Assembly (NCBI RefSeq): GCF_051020985.1
Contig: NC_135000.1
Location: forward strand, 3,596,001 to 3,660,000
Length of the DNA: 64,000 nt
Direction of reading: 5' to 3'
DNA from: Nomia melanderi
Taxonomy: Eukaryota; Arthropoda; Insecta; Hymenoptera; Halictidae
Shown here: piece by piece, positions 46,801 through 58,002 of the stretch
How the letters are laid out: each line of letters starts with the position of its first letter
Numbering within the stretch: position 1 is the first letter of the stretch
Made by a program: the position numbers and the translations under genes
Notes under the pieces: generated by a model
What the model was told of the DNA's origin: nothing
The model's input: only the letters and a program-made list of their open reading frames with translations
Databases searched by the model: none

Positions 46801-49800
46801 ATATTTCTAGTCGTGTTAATTCTCGAAAAATGCGTATTTCTCTAATTAGTCTCATTACTTAAAGTCATTTGCAAAGAGTAAAGTTCTCTGTAATTTTTGT
46901 TTGTTCCTTTACATATACAAGAATTATAGCTCATTCCATTGCTGGATTGAATAATACATTGAAAGACAACTATTTTTGTTATGTAAAAGAACAATAATTA
47001 ATCACATTAGATATCATTATAGAACGGGTGGATGAGAAATCTGAGTAAAATTAATTAAATAACACATTAACCCTTTAACTTTGTATTACATATACTGATC
47101 AAATTTGCAAAGGATATGCAAATTATTAATTTATTTAAATTAAACTGTATATAAACGAAAGTTGTGTGCTCTATTTTATGTGAACAGTATTATAGTCTTA
47201 TATTAACGGTTAAATAAAAACGAGATTACAATTTGACAAGAATATCTTCTTGGATAGTATACGTATTTTATGGGCTAAATAATTAACTGTTATAATGTCC
47301 TATCATTACAAATAATGACAAACTAGAAGTTGATTGAAACCTAACCTAGACCCGAGTAATGATATCCATAATGGCTGACTATTATAAATAATGACCCATT
47401 ATGTAATAATTTGGCTCATATTGTACACACAACCCGAGAAAACTTACACTTTAAACAGTTGAAAGTTTACTTTGGTTAACATTTTTCGACTTCTTAAATG
47501 AAAATAAATTGCAAATTATTGTTTAAAATGGTGTGTCGGAAAATAATGTATTAAAAGTTAACAGTGTCAACTATTTCTGTACCCCTCAAACAAAACAAAT
47601 GAGACATTAGAAAACAATATATTTCTCTAAATCTTCCTGATCTGCTCAAATAAAATTAAATCACAAATTATATTTTAAAATGATGTCACTGAATTACAGC
47701 TTAATATGATGTTCTAATTATTTATTCAAGACTACTTGGAAAGCACTGAAATGGTACCTTTAAATGGTACAATTGCGACACTACAAATAAATATGGAAGA
47801 AATGGTTAAAATAAGTAGACGTTGCAATTAAATCGAATATCGAGTTTGACTCGACATAGGACTGCTAAGGATGAAAAGACAACAGTGTTCGTTAAATTTT
47901 TTCCATCCCTTAAACATAAAACGAATAACTTTCCAAATTTGTTCGATTCTTAACCCCTTCAGACTTGACGCATAATAATGTACACAGTTTTATCACTTTC
48001 AACATATGATAAAATATTGAAACTATAATTTTACATAATAAATTATTGTATATTATTATTATTATATTATAAAGTATTATATAGCAATTGTCATCACTAT
48101 ATTAATCAAAATTAGTTACTATTGTATATTAATTACATATAATCATTGTACACTAACAAAACTATAACTTTAATCCTATTTTTATTAGAAAAGTGGTGTA
48201 CTACCATATTCCATTCAATATAGATGTCTTTACTAGGGCAATAGATAACCCGTTCATTAGCCAAATCGATGAACCCCACTTCCCGAATTTTCAAGATCTC
48301 ATTACTAAAGCACTCCATTGGCTCTTAACTTTTTATATTTCAAATAAATCTCATTATCACTGCTTTTCATTCAATAAAAGAATAAAAAGTCCTTTAGGCA
48401 TATCGCAATAATAATAAAGATTACTTCAAATATATACTATTCTATATATTCTACACTTGTCACACTATAATAATAAAGTAAAATAACATTTTACAATGAT
48501 TACTCGAGTTTGCATTCAAAAGAAAATTCCAAAAATCAATATGTAATTATTACATCACATTTCTCTACTTTCTGTTCTATGAAATTAATCGATTTATTTA
48601 ATGAATTGCTCAGGTATCAACCTTCCATTGTCAAGTGAATAACTGCACATTATTACTGACGAAAATCAAGTCCGAAGTGTTTAACACGTTGAATGCCGCA
48701 CAATTTCATAGTGCAAACTACACAAAGTGGAAAAAATAATATTAAATCATTCGAGTGAATTGCACTGTTAATATTGCTGGTTCATCTAGCTGCATGTCAT
48801 CGCATTAGCTAGCATTAATCATATAGAAATGTTTTCAAGCAATCATGATTTAATTAAGTGAACCATAGTAATTCAATTTGATCGGGGGTCACCGATGATC
48901 CCCATGGCATTCAACGTGTTAAATAAAAACAAATAACAGTCACACAAACTTCTGTTCTAAAAATTCACAAGCGAGGATACCACCGTATAAAAATCTTGGA
49001 TGACGTTCCCAAAGATTGCTTTCTACTCTAGCAATCACGTGCGCCTCTCGCCACTTTCTTTGACTGCGACACGCCACGAAAACGATAAGCGACAGTGCAC
49101 ACAGACGGAAACACACACAGAAGCTCCGTATTCAGTGTTGTCTGTCGGGCCTGGAGCCATGCGTGCATCGCGATCATAACAATATTCCTCGTTCGAGAAA
49201 GCGGCCATGCGGAAACGCTCAGAGTTTCGCGAACAGTGTGCGGTTTCTCAAGAATTCGTTCTTTTTTTTTTTAATTGTTTTACTTTGTGTTTTTTCTTCT
49301 GTTCGCCACGCAAAGACGTGCAAGCGAGAGCCGGGGGATTGGAAACGCGCCGTCAATTCCGCTCCCCTTACCCGCCCCCAGAATTTCTTCCATCGGCGAA
49401 CGAGCACCCGCCCGTTACTTTCACGGTCAACAGCGGAACGTTCCGACTACCGAGGAGCCAACTGTCTGTGTAACTGGCCACGTGAATAGTTAAGCCGATT
49501 AGACACTTGAGAACCATGAGAAAATTAATATATCGACAGTACTAATCCGCCAATTGGCTTGTTACTATTGAAAATTAATCGGGCGTTAATTGAATGGTAT
49601 TGAAAGTTTATTCTCACGATGATGTATTGACACTGGAACTATCGGGAGTGTAATATCATCGGTATGTAATGTTTATAAGGATTGTAATAATTATTTTTCG
49701 TGTTTTTCGTGTACTGGTTGCAGTATTGGAATGGAAGTATATATTTTGGTAATCATTTCGGATATTTGACAGTTTTAAGGTATCAGTAATTAGAAAGTAA

Positions 49801-52800
49801 GAAGTTTTGTTGACAAGATTTGTTAACTGCTCGAGATTTTGAAGTAGGTGTTAGAAATATTTCTTTTCTCATATTGGTGCATTTTAAGGGTTTCTTTTAA
49901 GGGTTCACTGCATTTTAAAAATAATATATCAAAAAGTGATAATTGCGTTTATTCTATTACTTTGCTATATGAATTTTCACGAAGTCAAAATTGTTCTTCT
50001 AAAAAGCTATAAAATATAACAAATTTATTCGTAAAGCAGCTATTACTATTTATACCGATACTTCTTATACTATCTAAACCAAAATATCTGGTTAAATATA
50101 AAAAAATATCTTCCGTAACACATTATTATCAATAACAAAACAATGTTGATTTACAGAGCAAAAGATGATATATCCTACATAATTCTTCACACAATTTTCT
50201 ATTAAAACTTTCTGCCTTCAAAATGGGATTTGATTCAATCGTCAAGCGTATCAAAGCGTTAAAGAAAATTAATCTCTTCTTTTTAAACAATTTCCATTCG
50301 TTTTACCGAGTTCGGTAAAATGCTCTCGAACACCCAGTATAATAAAAAAAACGTACGATTGCGGGGGTTCTCAAGCCGAAACGTATCGAGCAATCGGTTA
50401 CTCACCCTGTTGTTGAACCCGCGACCGACACGCTCGTCGTTGACCCAGATCTGCCATTCCCCGGTCCGGCCGTTCCAGCTTTGGCAGGAGTGATACCACT
50501 TGTTCAATCGCAGGGGATAATTCAATCTGTACAAGTTGTGCCCGTCCACATTCATCATGTAGTAGGAGCTTCTCGGGGTGTTCGCCACCCAGGAGAGTAT
50601 GCCTCGTGGCTGATCGCCCACTAATCGGGTATAAACATCATTCAATTTACTCGGTATCGATTCACCAGCGATAAACGAAAACATTCATCATTGCTCAATC
50701 ACTGAACTTTGTATTGATTAATCCGGGTCAAAAATGACCCGGTCACAGGCCAACGTACAATCATTTTTTCGAATTTTGTGAACATTCATTATCATCTACT
50801 TGCAGCATTCAGTTCATTCGGGATTGTTTTAGGAATGAGAAAGAATGCTGTTTACTGTTATTCAGTTATTGAATTTTACGTTGATTAATCCGGGTAAAAA
50901 ATGACCCGGTCATAGGCTAACGTACAATCAGTTTTTCGAGTTCTGTGAACTTTCATTATCTACCTGCAGCATTCAGTTCATTCGGAATTGTTTTAGGAAT
51001 GAAAAAGAATGCTGTTTGCCGTTATTTAATTATTGAATTTTACATTGATTAATCCGGGTAAAAAATAACCCGATCACAGGCTGACAGAAAGTCATTTCTT
51101 AATCTCCAGTTAATTCTTATTAATTACTGACAACATTTCCTTAATTCCAAATTAATTCAGAAACGAAAAAGAAAGTCTCCAATCATTAACCTAGCACTAT
51201 ATTTTATGCTACTTAATTTGAGTCAAAAAGGACCCAATTATCGGCAGGGACACAATCACGTTTTTAAAATTCATTGGATTTTTATCGTCTATCTAAATTC
51301 TTAGTCATCTTCGCTAACTAAATAAACGATTGTCACCCGATGAATTGCTTCGATACACTTACAATCTCTTCTACAATATCTAAATTCATATTGAATTTTC
51401 AATAACCTCCCAAACCTCAACTCATACTTCCATAGAAAACTACCTCCAAGTAAACAAACCTTAATCGAACAAACCCCTGCAATCAATCGCGAATGAAACC
51501 ATTAAAATTCTTCAATTTCCTTCGTATAATACGATCACATAAATCCGCCTATTCCCGGCCATCCCATGAATCTCAACCGTGAACCAAACACAGCTCTATC
51601 TGCAACGATAAAATTTAACCGAATAAACTCGAACAAAATCGATGTCTTGTTTAAGCCGCCCATCATCCGCTTTCATGACGTTACGTGTCCCATAACTCGA
51701 GTGCAGATATACCTTGACTTGCACCCGTTAATGGCTAATAAAAAAAAAAGAAGAAGAAAAAGAGGGAAACGAGAATAGAGGCGCGTGACGTTTCTAAGTA
51801 ATATCGTTGTGCAGCGTTATATCCCGAGGTCTTCAGGGAAATCCGATCGTTTAACGGTTACGCGATCGCCGGGAATTTTTGAATAAATAATTATTACTTA
51901 ATACCCGCAGGGGATCGTTAGATGGGGAAACGGTTGCAAAACCGTCTGGCCCCGCAGGTACGCTTCATCTTTCTCTTTTTTTTTTTCGTGGAACTTTTGC
52001 TTTCGTCGCCTTTCGTCACCTGCGGGGAAAGGGACCCCTCGGGTGAAAGGGAAACGAAAACTGGCTTCCCCCCTCGGCACTCACCTGCGTACGAGAATAA
52101 CGGGTGGTCGTTCGTGTGGTTGTAGAACTTGGTCCACATGCACAGGGTGAATTCCTTTATGTCTGGCAGGTCTATTTTGTAGTGGATATACTGCGACATA
52201 GGGAATGAGATTTCGTTAACAAATATTTCTATAGGATTTTTCAATAATTTGTGTCGTTTGTAACGGTCTATGTTGTTGTAATACCAATCGTAATATTCTA
52301 TTGTTCTTACGTTGTTGTTATTAGTAATAATATATTAGTGTTATTGTCGTTGTTATTATTTTGTTGATGATCTGACACTAGAACTACCGTTCTAAATGTG
52401 TTAATACTTGAAGTTATTGAAAGAACTCATGGTTTATGTTATATAGTTAATTAATAAATATCGTACAATAGTAACCATTGATAACTATTCTACTATTACA
52501 ATAATACACTATTCTAAACAGAAAACATTACAATAAAATACTGTTCAAGATTTTCGTCGTCACTATTCCAATATTTTCTATGTTACCATTAGTAACATTC
52601 TTATGAAATAATTAGTTCACTCAGTTCTACAAAAATAAGAATTTTCTTATAAACGGGAAAAAGCTGAATAATTATCATAAACATGAATTTAATAATGTCA
52701 CAGTTGATCTTTTATCATTCACCTAGAAACGTCCATTTAATATTTCCGTTCAGCTCTGCGCGAAGATTGAAGGGAAAAAAAATCAAAGCTGAATATTAAT

Positions 52801-55800
52801 TACCGGTACGTAACCCAGTCAACATGCTTTTCACACATCCCCGAGCGCAAGATCATGAATAATTTACAGCGGCCGAGAGAAGTGAGTTAATGGCCGTTAA
52901 ATAAATTCCGCTGATTCGAAGCGCGGTGATACGCAGGTCTGCATATTATCCAATACCTTGCGCCGGTAATTAGCATCAGTCACTGCTACGCAACGTTCGG
53001 TCTTGATTACGTGTGTTTTTCCCTATCCGCGATTCTTTCCACGTCTAGAGATCGTGACCGTTTGCAAAAGGCCGCTGGCGCCGAGTCCCTTTCGCAGCGC
53101 GCGCTCGCGCGAGTTCCCGCTTCTTCTCGGTTTCCGCGAACTGGTCGTTTCCCTTTGCGGCTTAATTGACCATTCCGACGTCGCCTTTTCCGTCCTCGTA
53201 TCGAGAGCACCGTGCAGAAAAACCGGACGACTCTGAATTACGAGAGGCTCGTGACTGAATTGGAGCGGTCTTTATCGTGTAACACGAATAAACGTGGAGA
53301 CAACGGTGGACGGTCAAGTCCTGTACATCTTACGCTACGGGTTCACTTGAGACTTTTCTTTACCAGGAAGGTTAGTCGAGCTGAATTTTAACCGTTCAAG
53401 GCCTACAGATTTTCTCAAAAGTCCGCTTGAAAAATACCAAGCGGCACGCTTTCGTTTCAATTCTGTTTTTACAGAAATAAATGTTAAATAGCACGATCGT
53501 TACGTTTTTTCAGTGCTAAGCGTGTAATATTAGAAATAAGAATGAGTAATTTGAAGGAAAAAGAAATAAATAAGCTTCATCCGATTCTACGAACCGATAG
53601 ACTGGCACTTTTAGACAGTGTAACGGAGAAGCGCGATCGCGCCGCTTGGGACTCAAACGGTTAAGTGGATATGCAGCTTAAATGTTCGCTACCAGCGCCT
53701 ATTTCGGTGACGGTCTCCTCAATTGTAATATTTTCTTCGATCCAATGAATCTTCTAAACAAAATATTAGAGAAACTGAAACGAACCACTGAGTTCCTAAA
53801 TGTAATGTCATAGTTTATCATTTTTAATAATAATATCCATAGGATTAATTTAATTTTCATTATGTAAATTATAGGATTACGGTCGTCACAAATATGTGAC
53901 TCTTGTAGCGAACGTGTTAAGAAATAGTTTTGGGGAAGTAAAACGTGTACAGGTTTAAGTTCAAGTGTATACGCGACATATGAATTTGTTTTTGGAGAAA
54001 ATTTTTGTTCGAGTTCAAGTGAAGATGTGACGTAAGTCATTTTCAAGAATGGGATTGTTGCGTGGTTCTGATCAAGTGGATACGTAACATAAGAATTTGT
54101 TTCCGGAGAAAATTTTTGTACGAGTTCAAGTGGAAACGTAGTTTAAGAGTCATTGACAAGAATAGGATTGTTACGTGTTCTAATCAATTAGATACATAAC
54201 ATAACAAGTATTTAAACTAACTTCCACGTTCTCTATATAAGTCTATCTTCTACTGTATACATAACATAATACCTGCTGTGTATAGTAAATTTGTATATAA
54301 GTCAGTCTAGTTTCAAGTGGACATGTAACCGAAGAGGTAGTTTAGAGAACAAGATTTATTGCAGTCTAATTAGCCTCAAATGGATACGTGAAACAATAAC
54401 TACAATTTATAGTTACCACGGAAGTCTAGTTTCAAGTGGATACGTAACCTAAGAGTTATTTTCTGAACTGAAATCCTCAATAGTCTAGTTCCAAGTAAAC
54501 ATACAACATAAAAAGTACCTTGAAATTTAGAATTGTTTTGTTTCAGTCGGATTTCAAGTGTAGACGTAGCTTAAACACCTCCGGGACTTCCCCTGAATTC
54601 ATCAGAACTTCTTGCTCGCGTTACAATTCACAGGATACTCTTCTATATCCACCTCGTCTCCCTTCTTACTTCCGATCGATCCTCTCCAGAGGACATCGCC
54701 GCGTTTCACGGAACAATTAACGTCTGCAATCACGCTTCGGAGCAATTTAGCTCGCAATCGAGCCACTTCGAGTGGCCGGCGGGGTATCATCCTTTCACGG
54801 CTATCCCTAGCGTTTCCGGTCTTGCCGATCGATCGGGCGTTGCGTGACGCGTGCGTAACTACCGGTCTAGGAAATCACGGCGAAGGTCTTGCCATCGTAA
54901 AATCGCTGGATCTCTCCTAGATCGTGTGTTACACAACGGAGAAGCACTTGGAGCACGAAAGATGGCTAACCTCTGAAAACGCGAGCAAGGGAGCCAAGAT
55001 ATCTTCCGTGAAAGCCCTACCTAAGCTACGTCTTCACTTGATATTTGGCTCCAGTGAATTTTACTATTGAATCTGACTTTTTGCAGAGGCTATAATTTTC
55101 TGATAGTTGAAAATGTAATTTAGTTAGTTGAAAAAGTAATTTAATTGCGAAATAAAATTTATGCTACGCCTCCACTTAAAATTAGATTCTAGCAGGTTAA
55201 AGAAATTGTGAATGTTCTCTTAATATATAGTGTTGGTTAGTTTTACAATTGTGTTCTTTTACTCGTCCTTGTTTAACTAAAAAAATTAACTCTTATGCCA
55301 CGTCTCCACTTAACATTCGACTCGACCCATTTTCACTCTGAAAATCAAACCTTACGTTACATCTCCACTTCAAATTTATCTCATCCAACTTTTATTTCAA
55401 CAATTAATCCCCGTCTCCACTTGGTGTTTCACTTATCTCAAAAATTAGATCTTACACCACATCTTCACTTGAAATTTGTCTCATCCCGCTTTAACTACAA
55501 CAATTAATCCTTGTCTCCACTTGACATTTGACTAATCCCTATCTTAAAATTAGCCTTCAAGCTTCGTTTCCACTTGAAATTCGACCAAATCCCATCCTAT
55601 CCAAAAAATTAACTCTAACGCAGCATCTCCACTCGACATTCTACCAATTGCCATCCCCCGCTCCAGATCCTCTCCAAAAACGATCGTTCTCCCCGATAAC
55701 CGTGATCAGGACTTAACTAACCCGTTTTCGTTCCAATTAATCCCAGCTTCGGTCGAGCCCGAGCAATCTCCTGGCTGTCAAACATCGACGGACAGCCAAC

Positions 55801-57727
55801 GACGCACTCGATCGTGCAGTTCCGCTCGACTGTCGAACCGATTACCGCGATAATATCGTCGCGGACGCGGTCCGATGGCTCTCTTGCAGTGCTTCTTTTT
55901 CAGTTTCCGTTAACCTTGATCGAAGAGGAACCGCCGAAGTCGGTCATTCTCTAAACAGACACGCGCACGCGTGCACGCACGCACGCAATAGGAAGTCGAG
56001 CAGCGTTTTCTCCTACTTTCGTTGCCGCCGCGATCCGTGTCATTTTGCCGGACGCTCTCGACCGTGAAGCCGATCTCGAGGCACGCGAGCCGAGGAATTC
56101 GCGGCGCGGAGCTGAAAGAATCCACTGTCGCGCCGAGGATTCCCGTTATGCACCTGTTACCTTTGCTTCCCTTGTCCCAGTCTGTTTTTCTCGAATCTGC
56201 CAATGCCACGAGACAAGTCGATCCTTTTTTTCTCGAGATCTCGTCACGCTCTAACGTTCTCTTATGGAATTCATATTTCATAACTGTTCAAACGTTTTTG
56301 AGACGCTTTTTTAAAAGAATGTGGAGTTTTCAGTGAGTCAGAGTCTTCGGTTGTCGAATGGAGTTTGTAATAAGTGGATTTGCGGTTTACAATGTCGTTT
56401 GAAATTGAGGTGAGCGGTAATTCTTATGAAATTTAATATTTCTGTTGCGATAGGTCGTTTTTGGGTTGGAGTTGTTCACTCGGAGAATGGAGCCTTACTT
56501 AATTGGAATTTCGCACCGTTCGAGTATGAAAATTTCAATTTTCTTTGGGTCTCTGTAGTTTAATGTACGCGAAGTCTGTTGATGGGGATAAAAAGATTGT
56601 GGGAAAGGAAACTTAGAATTGAAAGTAGTGCAGCGTGAAATGGTATGGAATTAAGAATTAACAGTATAAGTGGTATAAAATGAAATTAAACGCCGAAGAA
56701 TACTATAGACAATTTTCAGTTATTATTCAATAGTAGTTCTTGTTTTCCAAACTATATTCCCAAAAACGCTATGGATCGTCTTCATTGATTAATAACACCA
56801 TTACATTAGCAAAAATTAAAGTTTCATCAAATTCCACAAAAAATATACCAAATTTTCCAGTGTAAAGACAAATGTCTAAAATCCCTCAAGCATCACTTCA
56901 CCAGTTAAGAGTTAAACAGTTGGCCATAACTTCACCAATAAAATTCCATTTACTACCCTATAACTTTCTTTAACACGTTGACTGCCACGAGAATTTTAAG
57001 CGTTTTGTGTATTAAGCCTTATTTTTTCCTAACAATGACAATTGGTACTAGACATAATTATTACTGACTTGGTATCACAGTACTAATGTTACACTATTAT
57101 CAAGTTACGTATATTACTAAATATTTTTATTCGACATCAATTTTCATAATTTATATTTACACCAGCTAATATATTTAGTAATCAAATAAATATATTTCCT
57201 GGAAATTTAACTATCATTAAAAGCTCGGTAAAACACTAATTGCTCAGTGAAATTTCAAATTTAATTCTTTATTTCTTCTCGTATTATCTATTGCAAAATT
57301 TATGCTGTGTAAATTCCTCACACTTCCTTTATCTCTTCCTTTTCTCTACTAAAGGACATCCACCCGTCAAATAAATAAACAAATAAATAAATTTTCTTCT
57401 ATAATTGTTTTCAAGCAATTTGAAAGCTCCTATGATCAATGACCACCGCAGCAGTCAACGTGTCAAACAATTCAATAAACAAATTGCTCCAAATACCTCG
57501 AAGTACAGTTGCTGTCGCATGGCAACCTTGTAAAGGGTGCATTTGTCCTGTTCCTCGCTTAGTAAAGGCGATCCTTCAAATTCGTAGAGAGATTGAGCTG
57601 GACCAGTGTCGTAGTCTTGGAGGATGCTGGTTGGCGGCTGTGGCAGGGATGGCCGCCACGCTGTTGATATGGCGTCCACCCTGGCCGCCGCCATTATGGC
57701 GCATACCGAGAAAATGATCAGCGCCAT
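43465..57727 (-). CDS. Secreted pentraxin-domain protein, complete seven-exon gene
   Basis: Seven exons (57497-57727, 52085-52190, 50406-50620, 45850-45949, 45288-45499, 44367-44753, 43465-43833) join into 1620 bp, 539 residues plus stop, with GT..AG borders and matching phases 0,1,0,1,0,0. Seen: N-terminal signal peptide (MALIIFSVCAIMAAARVDA); a pentraxin fold from about residue 78 to 240 with FTLCMW (Cys94), FSYA, and HSCQSW (Cys158), fitting the pentraxin signature HxCx[ST]W; GQEQ at 199-202 with GGGF after it, matching the LGQEQD..GG calcium-site segment; and LGEFTMVQLYGVALT like the closing strand of CRP. Known for the family: Cys94-Cys158 correspond to the conserved disulfide, and short pentraxins bind phosphocholine/sugars with calcium. 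The C-terminal 300 residues are His-rich, Pro-rich, then charged, without a recognised domain. Function inferred as a secreted lectin-like protein. Confidence 0.9.
44367..44753 (-). CDS. Pentraxin gene exon 6: Pro-rich and charged C-terminal region
   Basis: The acceptor ATATTTCAG|GTG and donor GACAAG|GTAGGG enclose 129 codons, phase 0 at both ends. The product starts VKLNPGAPLQIVKGGVTLRH, continues Pro/Gln-rich (PQQPLPQPLPPINPDA) and becomes highly charged (SFDSIVEERMKKKREADETS). No domain recognised. The exon is symmetric, so skipping it would keep the frame and remove most of the Pro-rich region. Confidence 0.85.
45288..45499 (-). CDS. Pentraxin gene exon 5: last pentraxin strand, His-rich and Pro-rich linker
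   Basis: The acceptor TTTTTTTAG|GG (phase 1) and donor ACACAG|GTAAGA (phase 0) enclose 212 bp. It encodes YLGEFTMVQLYGVALTAGK, which closes the pentraxin fold, followed by a His-rich stretch (HKDHKHHHAHHYEHD) and a Pro-rich stretch (RPTRPPVTGPPLPPNPF). The His-rich stretch could bind metal ions; that is inference only. Confidence 0.9.
45850..45949 (-). CDS. Pentraxin gene exon 4: calcium-site segment
   Basis: A pyrimidine-rich acceptor (CTTGTTCTTAATAG) and donor CCTAAAG|GTGAGA enclose 100 bp, phase 0 to 1, encoding LVGHVIKGGGIAITGQEQRQ, then LGGGFLEGEGAPK. GQEQ followed shortly by GG-F is the pentraxin LGQEQD..GG segment; in CRP the acidic residues here bind calcium. The position equivalent to the Asp of QEQD is Arg in this protein, so one calcium ligand may be altered. 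Exon too short to appear as a long open frame. Confidence 0.9.
46205..46445. repeat. 30-bp minisatellite in a pentraxin intron
   Basis: TTTTCGATTTTGTTA-TTC units repeat about seven times at 30 bp. On the minus (pentraxin) strand the frame is open and reads as 10-residue repeats (xITKSKIQTS type). Confidence 0.75.
48681..48922. mobile_element. C-family TTAA MITE, intact
   Basis: TTAACACGTTGAATGCCGCA on the left; TGGCATTCAACGTGTTAA on the right, with GGGGTCACCGATGATCCCC near the right end. 242 bp, ends nearly perfect. Confidence 0.85.
50406..50620 (-). CDS. Pentraxin gene exon 3: HxCxSW signature
   Basis: The acceptor TACCCGATTAG|TG enters in phase 1, completing a Val codon, and the exon ends AACAACAGG|GTGAGT in phase 0. 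It encodes GDQPRGILSWVANTP, YYMMNVDGHNLYRL, NKWYHSCQSWNGRTGEWQIW and VNDERVGRGF. HSCQSW is the pentraxin family signature and GEWQIWVND corresponds to the strand after it. The frame stays open upstream to an ATG at 50684, but that start would remove the signal peptide and breaks phase with exon 2; the internal AG at 50621-50622 is the one that fits. Confidence 0.9.
50690..51300. repeat. About 166-bp tandem array with CCGGGTCAAAAATGACCCGG hairpin, four units
   Basis: TTGATTAATCCGGGT anchors at 50714, 50881 and 51045 plus a decayed copy near 51213. Each unit contains GGGT(C/A)AAAAATGACCC, a stem of up to eight base pairs. It starts about 70 bp upstream of pentraxin exon 3 on the minus strand. 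Confidence 0.85.
52085..52190 (-). CDS. Pentraxin gene exon 2
   Basis: The acceptor CCTATGTCGCAG|TAT begins in phase 0 and the donor TACGCAG|GTGAGT ends in phase 1. It encodes YIHYKIDLPDIKEFTLCMW, then KFYNHTNDHPLFSYA. FTLCMW holds the first cysteine of the pentraxin disulfide and FSYA is a common pentraxin strand. NHT at residues 101-103 is a potential N-glycosylation site. The open frame extends on both sides as intron sequence, so the borders rest on splice consensus and phase. Confidence 0.88.
53388..53920. mobile_element. Two neighbouring TTAA MITEs (CCGTTCAAGGCC type and D-family)
   Basis: First: TTAACCGTTCAAGGCC (53388) to GACTCAAACGGTTAA (53664). Second: TTAAATGTTCGCTACC (53678) to GTAGCGAACGTGTTAA (53920) with GTCACAAATATGTGAC inside, the D-family mark. 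Confidence 0.7.
53940..54560. repeat. Minisatellite (TTCAAGTGGATACGTAAC), plus-oriented array
   Basis: TTCAAGTGGA-ACGTA followed by ACATAAGAGT recurs about eight times over 620 bp, spacing roughly 60-70 bp. Confidence 0.75.
55020..55650. repeat. Same minisatellite in inverted orientation
   Basis: ACG(C/T)C-ACGTCTCCACTTGA and variants, the reverse complement of the 54-kb motif, occur about nine times. The two arrays flank a CpG-rich stretch (54590-54960) as mirror images. Confidence 0.75.
56970..57466. mobile_element. C-family TTAA MITE, enlarged, next to pentraxin exon 1
   Basis: TTAACACGTTGACTGCCACG on the left; GCAGTCAACGTGTCAA on the right, where one base has changed in the border TTAA. 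Twice the usual length, so it probably holds another insertion. Its end lies 30 bp from the exon 1 donor. Confidence 0.65.
57497..57727 (-). CDS. Pentraxin gene exon 1: signal peptide and N-terminus
   Basis: The ATG at 57727 starts 77 codons ending in phase 0 at TTCGAG|GTATTT. The first 19 residues are a clear signal peptide (hydrophobic LIIFSVCAIMAAA followed by RVDA). The mature N-terminus is Pro/Gln-rich (SLPQPPTSILQDYD), with DKCTLYK and MRQQLYFE at the end. The frame runs 13 codons past the donor before a stop, so the donor is chosen by phase with exon 2 and because LYFE|YIHYKIDLP reads like a pentraxin first strand. A MITE-like repeat ends about 30 bp inside the following intron. Confidence 0.8.
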
Positions 57728-58002
57728 TTATCTACCCTCGACCGGCCTGAAGTGAAAATCAAACGGAACTTTCTCCGATATTGCTCCCGTCGAAGAATAC
57801 TTTTTTTTAATGAACCCGTTGGCTGCCGTGCCGGCCATCGCCGGCCTTGTAATTAATTGAAGCAACCGATTAGCTGTAACTTCGGATAAAATTCTATAAC
57901 GTGTTTGCAACGTGAATTTCGATTTCGGCGGAATAGTTTCGTTAAACGTGACAAGAAAGTACTTCTTGTTATATGAAAATCCTTCAGCAGCCAACGAGTT
58001 AA
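57728..58002 (-). promoter_or_regulatory. Pentraxin gene upstream region containing a MITE-like repeat
   Basis: The stretch just before the pentraxin ATG holds a repeat from about 57811 to 58002. One end reads CCCGTTGGCTGCCG and the other CAGCAGCCAACGAGTTAA, imperfect inverted ends with TTAA on one side. Near the ATG-proximal end is the palindromic GCCGGCCATCGCCGGC. The transcription start is not identifiable, so the repeat is either in the 5'UTR or in the proximal promoter. Confidence 0.4.

Noticed and set aside
50621..50684. ATG start at 50684 for the pentraxin exon
   Set aside because: It would drop the signal peptide and first half of the fold. The AG at 50621-50622 joins exon 2 in phase and gives FSYAVGDQPRG, a sensible pentraxin segment.
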